Source: Stereum hirsutum FP-91666 SS1
Lineage: Eukaryota > Basidiomycota > Agaricomycetes > Russulales > Stereaceae
Length of the DNA: 64,000 nucleotides
Assembly: GCF_000264905.1 (NCBI RefSeq)
Contig: NW_006763140.1
Location: 48,713-112,712, forward strand
Direction of reading: 5' to 3'
In this document: positions 35,487-47,593 of the stretch, piece by piece
Position numbering within the stretch: the stretch's first letter is position 1
How the letters are laid out: each line of letters starts with the position of its first letter
Notes under the pieces: generated by a model
Told to the model about the DNA's origin: nothing
Database searches by the model: none
What the model saw: only the letters and a program-made list of their open reading frames with translations
Program-made: the position numbers and the translations under genes

Positions 35487-36674
35487 ATGCGTCCTATCCG
35501 AAGTCTGGTGTCTCTTTGTGGTCTCGCATTGACCGCCAATGCTCAGCGTTTCGTACGATTCGTCGGGACGGACGGACAAGTTCATTTCGGTGATGCTATT
35601 CTGCCCGATAACTCCACCGACGCTCGCTTCAGCACTTCAGCTCGACTTATCGACGGAGATATCTTGGGAACTTTCAACATCACTGACCAAGTCGTGGTAT
35701 GCCTCTGCATCGTTTAATCGGCCTTCATCCACGCTGAAACGACATCGCGTTTCACGTTAGCCCATTGTGTCATTACTATCGCCTTTGCCAAACGATAGAG
35801 TCCGCAGTGTGAGATGTGTCGGGTTCAACTACGTGGCTCATGCGGCTGAGGTATACTTTGACTCCTTTTGTTTACCGTCCATTATCGCTCACAAAGTCTC
35901 GTGTTTCAAGGCCAATGTCACAATCCCCCAATTTCCCATCCTTTTCTACAAGCCATTCACAGCCCTCAATACCCCGACTGGACCTATCCCGGTGACGGCA
36001 GGCTACCAGAACCAGACTAACTTCACCAGTACGCCGTTCTTTGAGATCCTCTTGTCCTTTTCCTGAGCCTGTGTACACGTAGGTTCGATGGACTATGAGA
36101 GCGAGCTTGTAGTCGTCATGAAATCTGCCGCCTTCAATATAACGGAAGATGAAGCTCTCGACCACGTCCTCGGCTATGCAGCGGGTCACGACGTCTCTCA
36201 CCGTGGCTGGCAAATTGATCGTGGCGGGCAACCTCAGCCTCAATACTCTATGGGGAAGGATGCTGACGGCTGGGGCCCGTGGGGTCCCGCGATTGTTTCA
36301 ACCAGCATAATCCCTGACCCCCAGCAGTTGGTCGTCCATACGAAGGTAAATGGGGTGATGAAGCAGAATACCAGCACGTCAGATATGATCTTCGGAGTCA
36401 AGCAGCTGGTATCCTTTTTCTCGATGGGCATCACGTTGCAGCCAGGAGACATCATCTTTACCGGAACGTAAGCTTCTTTCTTGTTTGCTCTTTGGCTTTT
36501 GTTGTATGCTAAAGACTGGTGTGACTCCGTTATAGCCCTGAGGGTGTTCAGTTGGGTCAACCAAATCCAGTATGGCTTACAGACGGAGATGTTGTGGAAG
36601 TTGGGACCAGTAACGTAGGCCAATACATATCTTATGATGTGCGCACACCGCTCACCTATCCACCCTCCGAATAG
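35487..36674 (+). CDS. Fumarylacetoacetate hydrolase (FAH) family protein with signal peptide
   Basis: Exons 35487-35696, 35761-35850, 35911-36028, 36083-36467 and 36536-36674 join in phase to 313 residues. The N terminus MRPIRSLVSLCGLALTANAQ reads as a secretion signal. The FAH core is clear: VRCVGFNYVAHAAE, FPILFYKPFTALNTP, the metal-site DYESELVVVM, LDHVLGYAAGHDVSHRGWQ, SMGKDADGWGPWGPAIV, LVSFFSMGITLQPGDIIFTG, TPEGVQLGQP and DGDVVEVG. FAH-family enzymes use Mg or Ca to cleave or decarboxylate 3-oxo acids in aromatic and sugar-acid breakdown. Its usual place is cytosolic or mitochondrial, so export is notable. Paired head-to-head with the aldolase-like gene. Confidence 0.9.
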
Positions 36675-37157
36675 ATTGGAACTCTGGAGAATGTCATCAC
36701 GTATATGTAATGCTCGTTGGATAGCCTTCCTGTGTCCTGCTGTTACCCACTGTTATCATGTCGGAGCAGAAACAGTCCGCGGACACTCAGACGTACGATG
36801 ATCTATGGAATCTATTTGTGACGAAGCATCTCTTCCACGATCGTTTCATCCGTTCTTCCACTCTACCACTCAATTCAGGCTTAGATCCGCCTAGCCCCTG
36901 CGCATCTTCCCGCATCACGATGCGAATCAGGGGTGAGCGGAAAGATTTACTTCGACGCTGGACAATAATGTTTCGTTAGTTACGCTCCCGGGCCAGTATT
37001 CGGGAGGTATATCAGGAGTCTCTCAAATACTTCAATTCATCAACAGCCAAAGGGATGACTGATTCTGATATTCGGGCGCCTGATCAGGTCCCGTTATATT
37101 TTGGACAGGGACACCTATGGGCGTCCTTGACCCCCATCCCACCTACTCTCTCCCGCC
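36675..37157. other. Intergenic, promoter of DUF6534 gene
   Basis: A 73-codon open frame at 36758 (MSEQKQSADTQTYDD...) precedes the membrane-protein gene but has no domain and is out of frame with it; I do not call it. Confidence 0.45.
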
Positions 37158-39168
37158 ATGGTGGAAAGTTGGCTGGCATCTTACAGCGGGCTGTATGTAG
37201 GCGCATATGCAGCTGGACTGTGAGCATACTTCAGGAGTAGTCCGTTATCTTTTTACTGATTCATGATTGTAACTTCAGGTTGTGTGGTTTGGTGACTTGC
37301 CAAACCTACATATATTTTGCGAATTATCGAGACGATACTTGGAGGACCAGATTGCTTGTATGTCCGTCTCTACTTCGTCTTCAAATGTCGTAGCTGAATC
37401 TGCGTGTCCCTGGATAGGTGTTGATATTATGGTGAGCTTCATGTCATTGACATTCGCCTACCGAACGAGCCTTGATTTCTGACCGTGCGACTAGGTTGAT
37501 GGACACGTTGTCTGCCGTCTTCGCCGGCATAACTCTCTACAACATCACCATTCTATCCATACGTGGTTTGGTCGACATTCTGAACTGGCAGGTCCCATGG
37601 TACGAGTACAGCTCTCCGCGTCGAGCATCTTACCCTTTACGCTTACACAAATCGACAGGACGATATCGGTAAGTCTATCGCGACATAAGTCAACCTTCGC
37701 TGCTCCTGAATGCCATCAAAGGCTGCATTTTTCCTCGTGGTACGTCGTGGCCCATCGTAGACCTCTATGTGCGTTATTCACTTACGCCTACCGAAGTCCC
37801 TCACAGACGCTGGAGTCAAGGGGTGAGTGCATTTTTCACCGTAATGCACTGTGAAATAATCATTCGCAATGTAGATTCTACTGCCACAGGATATGGATAT
37901 GTGGGCACTCTTCTGGCTTTATACTGCACGAGCTAATTCATGATATAGTCAGTGGAAAGAATGCGCTACTGACAGGAACAGCGGTATGTTATCAAAGAAC
38001 GTAGTTACTTCTCGTATGTGACCGAGACTTTCCTCTCAAGGCCGCTTCGTCCCTTATCGCATTGGGTGAGTGTACGCACTATGTCTACCATTTAAATACT
38101 GATCACAGACTGGCCAAACCTACACAGCCGCCGGATTGTGTGAGTTGACGTTGATTCAACGTGTCGATATCTCTGACATACTCATACCCTGTTCAGATGC
38201 GACATCAAGAATGTGAGCGACAAGAGGTTTATCTCGCTGTACCGACTCACGAGGATCATGCTCTAGAATAGACAACCGGGCTCAAAAGGGAATTACGATG
38301 TTCACGGAGGTATGTTTCAGTTCTTCAAAGTGGGCGCGTGGCACTCACCTGAAAACTGGATAAAGCGTGCTATAGACATCTTCCTACTCACGATGTTCAT
38401 CTCGGATACAATAATTGCATGTTCTCTTTGTGCGCTTTTGTGGAAGAGAAGTATAAAGGTGGTAAGGTATGTGGCGACAAGAAGTGCATATAGACGATAG
38501 TAGCTGAGATATTGTGTAGAACCGCGTCAATTACGAGGACCCTGATGGTGTATACGGTCACGACCGGAATGCTGACAAGGTTACAATTCCTTGACTTCCA
38601 TAGTTTGCACTCTATCTGACCTTGCGACTCGTCGACAGTGTGATTGCGGCCATAACACTGATACTAGTACGTCACTATCTTTCTACCTCTTCGTCTCCCT
38701 CGTCAGATCCTTCACGTAGCTCATACTACCTCATCAAGTTACTTACAATGGGCTCGACCTTGGCGTACTTGAGCACGCTTCTGATTCTCAGTAAAGGTAT
38801 AGTCCTCTCATACTCTTACCCCACGCTTACCCGGACAATCATCCGACATTGACTCGATTCTACGCTCAGTCTACTTCAGCTCCATGCTGGCGACGCTTAA
38901 CCGCCGAGAACGACTTCGAAAGCAGATAGCCGTAGGGAACGGGGCCCTCTTGTTCCCTCCGTCTGGAATGGGAGGAATGGGATCCGCAAGTTATCGAGGG
39001 TTCCTACGCGCCCAACCTCCGGTATGTTCTCCCCACATAGACATACCCCTTCGTTATACCGCAACGGCTTATGCACTGCATCCAGGCGACCTACCCATCG
39101 ATTGAAGGCCGAGAGTTCATTCGCTCTCGATCGCGGACGGCCAGCCTACCGATACTTCCGGGACCATG
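37158..39168 (+). CDS. DUF6534 membrane protein (third copy)
   Basis: It opens at 37158 with MVESWLASYSGLYVGAYAAG, spliced to LLCGLVTCQTYIYFANYRDD and TWRTRLL (about 37277-37360). MDTLSAVFAGITLYN (about 37500) is the second-helix region. Later pieces are AIDIFLLTMFISDTIIACSL with CALLWKRSIKVV (about 38370-38465), RTASITRTLMVYTVTTGMLT (about 38520-38577), LRLVDSVIAAITLI (38620) and VYFSSMLATLNRRERLRKQ (about 38875-38930), the conserved end of the core. A tail with a Gly/Met run (PPSGMGGMGSASYRG) ends at 39166-39168. The stretch 37590-38300 is hard to parse into exons and may contain damage. Function unknown. Confidence 0.7.
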
Positions 39169-39440
39169 ATGCTCGTAGAAGATACCCTGCATCGTCTGCC
39201 TCTTCCGGTGTGTTCTAGTTTTTTAATACACGAAACTATGCCTGCATACTCTATTGTTTCGGATAATTTGCCACGGTACCTTCAGAGATTGCTTCAACAC
39301 CGGTCACTGTGACATCACCGGGATAAGTCGCTGCTGGAGTGTACGTTTTAGCGGAGTCCAGATGGAAGATCGAGGGTCTCTCCAATAGATTCCTCAGTAT
39401 CCTCATCAATAGTCAGGCTCGTCACGCTGAGTTATTTTTG

Positions 39441-39582
39441 AGCAAGTACAGCATGATGTTTAACTACCTCAGAGTATGCCAAAAGGGCACGACTCGCACC
39501 TTTGCGACTTACGCCTGTGACTTGACGGGGTTGAGTCTGAAGATGGTGTTCCAGTCTAGCGTCTTGGCGATCATGATAGACG
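39441..39582 (+). pseudogene. Relic exon of thaumatin-like glycopeptide gene
   Basis: From AAGTACA at 39444 the plus strand aligns without gaps for about 130 nt to the third exon of the intact glycopeptide gene at 61208-61887 (minus strand). The relic reads KYSMMFNYLRVCQKGT where the intact gene reads KYNMAFNYLGACTKSA. Three conserved cysteines are changed (to Arg, Tyr and Ser), largely by transitions. The signal-peptide exon and main exon were not found between 39170 and 39440. It lies tail-to-tail with the SDR at 39748, as the intact gene does with its own SDR. Confidence 0.75.
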
Positions 39583-39747
39583 GTATGGCTAGGCTCTTAA
39601 CGTGTAAATCGTAAGAAAATAATTCACAAACGGCATTTATTCTGCCATTTCGCTCTCTTCATAACGACAATTTCGTACTGATCAACATGATACTTCTCTT
39701 GCGAGAAACCAAAGACGTCTAGCGGAAGATCATTCCATCTCCGGCCT

Positions 39748-40947
39748 TCAGAGCCACTCTTTGTTTCCCTAGATATAGTGCCACGAAAACATGAGCGTCC
39801 TGTTTCCCTGTATAAACCGAGAAACAAACTCGCCTTATGACTGATAAACTTTCCGGTGTCCTCAGGCGTGATTTTGTCGAGAATATTCAACATGAGATGA
39901 ACCGATTCGGAGGGCTCCAGAGGCACGCCGCTCCACTCGGGATACGCCGCCTTGAACGCTTGCATCATCTCCACGATCTTGGGCATCATCTCGGGAGGGG
40001 CTAGACATGGAAATGGTTAATTTGAGTGACGAAGGACATTTATGTATAGCGAGTACTTACGCATCTCTTGGGTGTTGACGACTCCTGGGCTTATAGCGAG
40101 ACAAGTGAATCCTTCGCTCTTCAGTGCCACTGCAAATGTCGTCGATTAGACCTTCTCAGTCAACACAACTAGATGAAAGGAGGTGCTTACGGGCGAACTT
40201 GACATTGACCATATCTAAGGCCGCTTTCGACGCACAATACGCCGACTGTTGCCATGTACCTGCCTTCAAATTGAACTCTTCGTCTCCGAATCCGGAAGAC
40301 AAGGTCAAAACTTTCTTAAGGGAGCCTTTCTTAAGGAGAGGGAGGAAAGCATTGGTAGTGAGAACTGGGCCGAGTACGTTGGTGGAGAATGCAGCGTTGA
40401 AGTCAGTCAAAAGCGATTTAGTGTCAGGGCTGGAAATATCGTTATCATTCGTAGTAGCGGTGAGTATCCTCGAGTAAAACGGATGGGGCAGGATGAAGCT
40501 TACAATTGAGTGATGTCGAGGAATGCTGTGGCAGCATTCATGTATGCTGCGTTGTTGATGAGCACATCCAATGATCCTCCCGTAATCTTCGCTGTCTCTT
40601 CGGAAGCTGCCTATTCACACACGCCACATTTCAGAATTGGCCGTTCCTCGAGAATTAGAAATGGTACAGTACCGTCAACTCCTCCGCATTGGTGATGTCG
40701 GCCTTCAGGATATGCAAGTTCTTGTCCTTGATTGCAACCAAAGATTTGGCGGAACCTGGGTTGCGGGCGAGAGCAATAACCGTGTTCCCTCCGGCAAGGA
40801 GTTGCACGACGAACTCGAGCTGTTTCACAGACAATTTCAAGGCGTTTATCGTCAGCATATTCCTCGGTTCGAGCGTAGGTTAACTGAGAAACCTCGAGCA
40901 CTTACCCCAATTCCGCGAGAAGCTCCAGCAACAACGTAGGACGGCAT
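39748..40947 (-). CDS. Short-chain dehydrogenase/reductase (SDR), copy 1
   Basis: It starts at 40947 with MPSYVVAGASRGIG (Rossmann glycine motif), then LEFVVQLLAGGNTVIALARN, LHILKADITNAEEL, GSLDVLINNAAY (NNA motif), FSTNVLGPVLTTNAFLPLLK, KKVLTLSSGFGD (catalytic Ser region), SAYCASKAALDMVNVKFAR (YxxxK), LAISPGVVNTQEM, a C-terminal helix region VEMMQAFKAAYPEWSG and the last exon GNKEWL, stop at 39748-39750. The final intron (39769-39833) starts with GC instead of GT, as in copy 2. NAD(P)-dependent oxidoreductase of the NmrA-like/C-factor-type SDR group; substrate unknown. TATA box at 41037-41044. Confidence 0.9.
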
Positions 40948-41036
40948 GATCAGATATTTAAGGAGGCGTTTGTGAGGCGAGGGTCAACAGGATCGAAAGC
41001 GACGAGGTTGTCCATGTCAAGTGTTTGGCTTTGAAG

Positions 41037-41044
41037 CATTTATA
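41037..41044 (-). promoter_or_regulatory. TATA box of SDR copy 1
   Basis: TATAAATG on the minus strand, 90 bp upstream of the ATG at 40947; copy 2 has a TATA box at a similar distance. Confidence 0.5.
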
Positions 41045-41427
41045 CGAATCCGCGACAGTGAGATCGGAGGCCGACAAGTCTCAATTCCCGAAATGGGACG
41101 GAAACAGAGCCATTGTGTTGACAGAAAAGTGATGACTCATTCCTTGAACATAGAGGATGAGTGATCTGATTCTGATTAAGCAGTAACGAGTCTCTTTGGT
41201 AGAGAGAGAGGCTTGCGTGTGTATGTACACACTCTGTACCCTAAATATACTACTTTCTTCTATGTGGCACAATTAGGATGGGCGTCAATGGCCAGAGCAT
41301 GAAGGCGTTCACTTTCAAAAGTATCGTCCTCTAATGTCGATCAACTGCGTATAGGGACACCACAGGGGCCAAACTTTGCGAGCCCCGAACGTCGCTTGAG
41401 ACAACCGTTATACTCGGAAGCAAATGG

Positions 41428-41450
41428 GGCGCCATGGACCAGCATGGACC
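41428..41450 (-). promoter_or_regulatory. Conserved 23-bp upstream element of SDR copy 1
   Basis: In gene sense, two GGTCCATG half-sites one base apart, followed by GCGCC. It matches 22 of 23 bases with 59302-59324 and lies 481 bp before the ATG in the same orientation as the copy upstream of SDR copy 2 (459 bp). Either a retained regulatory element or a remnant of the duplicated segment. Confidence 0.6.
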
Positions 41451-41505
41451 AAACTCATCCTTCCGGCCGTCAAGGAAAGATGATAAATCACGAAGATATT
41501 CTTCC

Positions 41506-44245
41506 TCAAACCTCATATACATCCACAGATCCGTCCTTCTGATCTTTCTCCTTCGCCTCAGCCCCGCCACTCGCAATCTCGCTTTCATCGTCCTCGTCCC
41601 TCACCATTACACAATCCTCGTCGTCTGGATATATGGCTTTCAACCGCATCCCGTCTGCCTCCATCTCACCCAGATATCCCGGGCACACCTTCCAGCAGGC
41701 CCAATAAACAAGCGCACTCACGCCGAACCCAAATACCCACCCTATGTTACTCGTCGGGATCGGGTTGTTCACTTTGCTCGTGATCGCATGCAGGAAACCA
41801 GGGAAATCGGGTCCGAAACCGCATGCGAACGCGATGAAAGCACGAGGGTTGATTCCGAGGGTACGAGGATAGGAATAGGGCGAGGAGGGTGAGGTTGTGT
41901 AGAGATCTGGTGTCGAGAGACGTTGCTTTCGAATGATGTAGAGGTCGGTTATAATGATACCACCCATGCAGCCGAGCCACAGAGAGTAGTTCGACCTAAG
42001 ACCATAACGCGTGAGAGAAGCTAGCGGTGAAGTGAAATGGACTTGGTCGTACAGAAATGCAACAAAGGCGGTAGCACCAGACCAGTTCCACGGAGTGAGA
42101 GCGACAGCCAGGATCGCTGAAAGTATCGCACCACGGAAGAGATCTAAGTAGCGAGGGCAGAGAGCCATCACGTCCGTTGCAAATGAGACGCTGTTCAGGA
42201 CTTGTGCGTTAGCAACCTTACTGAACATGAAAAAAGGGGACGGGACGCACGAGTTCGCGGAGATGTTGACCCCAACAAGCGAAAGGCAGAACGCGAACCC
42301 GGCGAATACTCTACATTCCGAAAAGATGACGGTCAGCACAGGGCGACGATTTGTTAGAGGCGAAGTCGAACGTACTGTGCGGCCCTGGAATCAAAATTCT
42401 GTATCAAACTCGCAGGGTCGAACACCGTCACTCCCCAGAGTTGTTGAGCAGCATTCGCACATGCATACTATAAGAATCGTGTTGTTCACCATCAGAAATA
42501 GAGCAAACTACGGTATACCAGTGGAAGAAAGTGCATACTGCGCAGATGACGGGAATCGTCCCGCTAACTGGGATGATCAATATTTGCCAATATCCCGCAC
42601 CAACCGTCCTAAGTATTTCAGAATATCAGACGAGGAAAATGTCGTAAAGTCCGCAGAGACAATGAACGCACTTTGAGAACCTAGTGAAATCGGGGACATT
42701 GATCGAGAGCTATGTGTGCGGCCTGGTAAGCGCCTATCGATCACCACTGCGAAGGGACACAATGCCCTTACCGTCGAATACAGGCCTGAAACAGAACGCA
42801 GAACCTCAGCATCGTGGAGCCATGGTAAAGGAGTGAGACGTACCGATGCTTGCATTCAAACCAGAGAGTATCGCAGTGGCTTTGGAGTATCCAGACGCGG
42901 CGACGACGGGCCCACTGATCAAGTCTCCGCCTCCCTTAGTCACCACAAATCCCCCTGTAAAACCATAAGTTGAGATGGCCTTGTTAGCAGTGCTGACGGA
43001 ATCTACAACGGGAAGCGGGTTGATAATGCGGTGAAATACGTACAAATACCCATGGCAATGAAAGAGGGCGGGACAATTATTCCTGATCAATGGGGTTTAC
43101 AACGTGAGACCAAGTGAGAAGGGTATGGGCCACAGGTGCCAGACCTTTGAGTAGGAATAGCCACTTGAGTTTCGGAACAGGAATTGTGGAAAGTGGCGTC
43201 TGAATGATCCCTGTATTCCCATGGACACCAATTTAGTCCCCGAGTGAAACGGTCGCAGGGATACATGTACTTGAACGTACAGTATATGAAGAACGACAGA
43301 AGCAGCGCACTGCTTATATTCGAACTTTCAGGGAGATGATTCGGAAAATTGGCGAATGACGGCCAAATTGCGGTGGTCATGACTTGGATTAATTGCCCTC
43401 CGTTGAGCGTAAGGATCGAGAGCCTAGAAAGCCCTGTTCGCTTAATACTCAAGATAAGAGGACTGTGCGGAAAACATACCACATGAGAGCAAGGAATGAC
43501 CGGGAGACTACTGCGACTAAAAGGTGCAAAACGTTCAAATGTCGATCGTGCAATCACCGTAAAGAGGTACGAACAGTATACGCCGTTGACTCCCCATGCC
43601 GAGCGGTTAAGAACAGGGAATGGAACATGGTAGATCGAGCCCATACGACCGTGAAGAGTGATCACGAAGGATATGATCAAGAAGCCCTATGGCGCATGAA
43701 TCAGAGAGACGAGACGACTTCTGGCAGTCGAATCACTCACAAAGAAGGTCAAAGGGATACCAACACGAGCAGTAATACCGAGGCCAACAAGTGACGATCC
43801 CACCTCCCAAGTCCTGCGGAAGAGGCGAGCGTTATACGGACATACAAATATCAACATAACCTTCAGTACTCACGCAGGGCTGAACTGATCGGAAGTCCAG
43901 TACCAAATCTACCGAGTGGCGCTAATCATGAGGCCTCTGGTTCTTCAAATGCAGATACGCAGAACATACAACATCTGGTTCAGAAGTATTATATGAGCGA
44001 CTCCTGTCCGTGAGTTGATGTAAAGAATAGCGCAGACGTACCCATCCCAGTCCAGGTTCGGTCCTCAGGCTTCACAGGATCCAGATCTGAAGTGCGACAT
44101 TGTCATCAACACCGTCAGATAATTGCAGGAGTGCCAACATAGAATAGTTCCACGCACCATGGTTACTCAACCTCGAGTTGTTCGAAAGGCTCCCCTTCGC
44201 AGGACGCAGACGGATCCGGGCATCGAGTCGTCTCAAGAAGTCCAT
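41506..44245 (-). CDS. NCS1-family permease (uracil/allantoin/hydantoin type)
   Basis: A multi-exon gene from MDFLRRLDARIRVRP (44245). DLDPVKPEDRTWTG (about 44045-44095) is the N-terminal signature of fungal Fur-type NCS1 carriers. Membrane segments follow: WEVGSSLVGLGITARVG, HVPFPVLNRSAWGVNG (the conserved NCS1 HVPFPVLxR motif), AIWPSFANFPNHLPES, TGIIQTPLSTIPVPKLKWLF, YGFTGGFVVTKGGGDLISGP, FAGFAFCLSLVGVNISANS (about 42230-42305), NYSLWLGCMGGIIITDLYII and IGWVFGFGVSALVYWACWKV. A charged tail ends DVYEV at 41506. NCS1 carriers import uracil, allantoin, uridine, hydantoins or thiamine with protons or sodium at the plasma membrane. It faces away from the LamB/YcsF gene 760 bp off, suggesting transport of a nitrogen ring compound. 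Reading frames appear intact across traced introns. Confidence 0.85.
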
Positions 44246-45004
44246 CGTCAATGCGGTGAAGGCAAAGTACCAGGAGAAGAAGAGAAGGCGGTGACTCGTT
44301 CTCCACCGACGACGTGTAATCTACGCCGGTTTTTTGAGCGAGTGACGTCCCAACCTTATCTCGAGGAGTACTTCTGTCGGGTCGAGAAGTCGCTCGCTTC
44401 TCCTATTCCCACTCCGCGAAGATAGAGTGGTCGACATAGAAGCGAGCCGGAAGCGAGCTCCTCCATCGAGGCCTGTAAGTCCCTTGCTCAGTGCCAAGTT
44501 CTCAAAGATATCATGACGCGGATGCCGGGGCAAGCTTTCCTAAACTCGAACTAATGCCGCGAGCGAGCGCGTATGGCTTTGAAGACAGTCGTTCGGCGGT
44601 TTGTCTATTTTGCGGCCTGTTTGGCGAGTCTAGAATTTCCTCTCCTTCATTGTTACCCAGGGCGAAGAAGACGCATTGGACGAGGTGTTCGAGATCATGG
44701 TGGAGAGATAGCAAGAGAAGCTGACCACCGCCTCTTCGGGAAGAGACGGAACGCCGCGCGCAAATTGGCGGGTGCTTTGCGAAGCTGCTGATTGGCCGAC
44801 GGGCAAGATAAGATAGAGCTCGCGATATCACGGATATCGCAGACTCGTTCGTCATCGCGGAGGTAAATACTAATAGCAGATAGACTCACTCAAGCTTCAG
44901 CAGTCCGTTCTAGTTGTCCTTGAACTTTTCGGTGGTGTCCTCAGCTTTCTCGGATTATTCTCGAACACACTAGGCAACGGATCTACTACCACTTTGTAAA
45001 CATT
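44246..45004. other. Divergent promoter between permease and LamB/YcsF
   Basis: A 760-bp region between two divergent starts. Open frames on both strands overlap each other and show no domain. It is a sensible place for shared nitrogen-regulatory sites, but I mark none. Confidence 0.5.
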
Positions 45005-46314
45005 ATGGTTCTCAAGGCGACTGTGAACTGTGATATGGGCGAAGGCTTCTCGCTTTATAGCATGGGTGGGTACAGCATGTTCAATATGTCTACTTCATGC
45101 TATCGGTAGTCGACCAAGGTCTGTTATGGGCTGAATACCGTGCTCATAACGATCCGTAGGTGATGACGCCGCATTGATGCCTCTAATTCATCTTGCGAAC
45201 GTTGCCTGCGGATTCCACGCAAGGTAAGTCGTTTTAAGTACATGAGATCAAGACGTCAATTCTAAGATCTGCCTTAGCGATTTCACCGTCATGAGCGAGA
45301 CCGTGCAACTCGCAAAGACGCACGGCGTCAGAGTAGGCTCACACCCTTCCCTACCAGGTTCGTCTCCTACTTTTCGTCTTGACTCTCGTCTGACGTGAAA
45401 CGGGTAACAGATAGGCAAGGATTTGGTCGCAGAGAGATGAAAATGACCCCACAAGAGTTCGCTGACTGTATAACTTACCAGACTGGTGCTCTATACGGCT
45501 TCTTGAAGACGCACGGAATGGAGATGTCGCATATCAAACCTCACGGGAGTGCATACGTATGTTTATCTTCGCAGCACTTTAAGGCATGATGTTCGTCTAA
45601 CACAACCGCTATAATATAGGGCATGTGTGCGCGCGATCCCGAACTGGCAAAGGCAGCTGTAGGTGTCGCAAAGATCTTTGGAGTTGCTTTTATGGGTCTT
45701 GCGGGGACTCAGCATGAGGTCGCTGCGAAGGAGCTTGGGGTTCCGTTCCTGGCGGAATGGTTTGCTGGTACGTGTTCGAAAGTACCATGCTATCCGGAGT
45801 TCCGTTCCACGTGAGGATCTCATCGTCATTCATATATCCTTCACTAGATATGGAATACACACCGGAGGGTCAATTGATTATCACGAAGTGAGCAGCTCTC
45901 GATATCCGGGACGCCTGTGGTAGATATTTCTGACACTTGGTTTTCGCCCTCGGGTTTCCAGGAAGCATGACCCAGTCCCGGCAGATGAAGTCCGACGTCG
46001 AGTACGATGGATAATCTATCACATCGTCACAGACGACACTCTCATACATGAACTTTCCATTCACAGGTCATCAAGTGTCTAATTGACGGTCAAGTCACCA
46101 CTACAAACGGGTTCGTCCCTCTCGGCGATGATCTATCCGAAGTTACCATCTGCGTCCATTCCGATACCGTTCGTCAGGTTTCCATTGTCTGATATTCATT
46201 CAACGAAGACTTACCGGAGATCTTTGTTTATAGCCTGGGGCGGAGGACATAGCCAAGATCGTCAAGTCGCTCGTAGACGAGATCAATACGACTGGGAAAG
46301 CGTCAACAGCATGA
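45005..46314 (+). CDS. LamB/YcsF family protein (5-oxoprolinase subunit A, PxpA-like)
   Basis: Nine exons (45005-45065, 45160-45223, 45278-45357, 45411-45556, 45620-45767, 45848-45887, 45962-46001, 46067-46177, 46246-46314) join in phase to 252 residues, the usual family length. Signatures are VNCDMGEGFSLYSMGDDAAL, ANVACGFHASDFTVM, VGSHPSLPDRQGFGRREM, YQTGALYGFLKTHGM, HIKPHGSAYGMCARD and, near the end, TICVHSD. In bacteria PxpA works with PxpB and PxpC to open 5-oxoproline with ATP; the fungal lam genes were defined by 2-pyrrolidinone use in Aspergillus. Here homologues of PxpB and PxpC are fused in the large carboxylase at 49812-55203. Substrate not decided by sequence. Confidence 0.93.
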
Positions 46315-46816
46315 TCCGCCCACTATTGAGGAGGACTCACAACCTCGTCTGCGCCTCTGAGTGATTCTACGAGATTTGTCTGATTCAGAATGAGGAATCT
46401 GGTAATGAACAGATTTGTGGCCGAAGAGATGACCAGAGCGAGATGAAACAGAGAACCGGCGAAGTCTGGGAGAAGTTGTACGAGCATGATCGCGACCTTG
46501 TCACTATGGATTAACCAGGGCTATGTTTATTATTTGTCGCCAAATCAGCATGGTACTATTCACAGGAATTGCCCGTAATCGCCTTTCATCCCTGGCTACA
46601 AGTGAACAACATTTCCGAATGTCCGTGCTCGCCGCCACACTTGCGCCACTGGTAAGGTTTACACATTCACGTAACACGCATTTTACGTGATGACTGTTGA
46701 AGTTCGCGTCTTGCCTCCGTGCGCGTCGCCTTCGAGGTTTCTGTCCGACCATCACACACCTGCTCATTCGATAACCAGTTCCACGGTTTTATCGAACTTC
46801 ATCAGCCTAACTATCC
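46315..46816. other. Intergenic, nothing recognised
   Basis: Contains the 3' flank of the LamB/YcsF gene and the presumed promoter of the next plus-strand gene. Confidence 0.55.
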
Positions 46817-47362
46817 ATGCCTTACATCTACATCGTCGAGACCACATGTGTCGACTCGCAGAAATCCTCCAAACCCACGAAACCGAAAACTACCCAAACC
46901 TACTACACAACCCTCCGCTCCGCGAACCGCGCCGCGTATAACACCACCGTAGAATGCTATAAAGACAACATCGACGAATACGATGAAGAGTCACTCGACG
47001 ATTGGAGGGCAGAATGGCGTACCTTGAGGGAGAGCGACAAGCCGTTCATTGCGGAGGGAGGTACGGACGAGGATGACGGGAACTTCGAAGCGGATTGGAG
47101 TGTTGTTGTTAGAAAGGTGGAGGCAGAAGGTCCGGATTTGGAGAAGGGCGAAAGGGACGACGTGAAAGCTGAGGAAAGTAGTGACGAAGAGGAGTTCTTG
47201 GAACGAAGGCAACAAGTCGTAGAGCGGAAGAAAAGGGTGGTGGCGTACTTTGCGGACCTGCAGAAACAGGCCCGCGGTAAACAGGAGGAGAAGGCGAAGA
47301 AGTCAAAGGATGGCGTGGATGACTCAGAGAAGCGGATGCCTAAGAGGAAGCGGGATGCTTGA
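46817..47362 (+). CDS. Charged, coiled-coil hypothetical protein
   Basis: A single exon of 181 codons, MPYIYIVETTCVDSQKSSKP to a basic end KRMPKRKRDA. It has an acidic middle (DIDEYDEESLDDWRAEWRTL-type composition, EDDGNFEADWS) and a Glu/Lys/Gln-rich C-terminal half predicted as helical coiled coil (SSDEEEFLERRQQVVERKKR), with a possible nuclear signal at the end. The frame is open and the composition consistent throughout. No family recognised. It sits between the LamB/YcsF gene and a BTB gene. Confidence 0.65.
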   Translation: MPYIYIVETTCVDSQKSSKPTKPKTTQTYYTTLRSANRAAYNTTVECYKDNIDEYDEESLDDWRAEWRTLRESDKPFIAEGGTDEDDGNFEADWSVVVRKVEAEGPDLEKGERDDVKAEESSDEEEFLERRQQVVERKKRVVAYFADLQKQARGKQEEKAKKSKDGVDDSEKRMPKRKRDA

Positions 47363-47593
47363 TGAGCCGTTCCATGGTCCTGTGTGGACGAGGAACGGAC
47401 GCTTTTTCATGTACTTAGCAGACGTGCAGATCAACATCTCGACCGACCGATATCAATTGAGGCCGCTAGGACAAAATACGCAGTGGATGTGGGTATAGAT
47501 GGAAGGCTAGTATGGTAGATGACAGATGCGGATGCACTCGTCAAGGGATATTGCTACATGGCCCTCTGAGAAGCGAACATGGAATGAAAGCTC

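Noticed and set aside
36758..36979. 73-codon frame before the third DUF6534 gene
   Set aside because: Out of frame with the membrane protein and without any domain.
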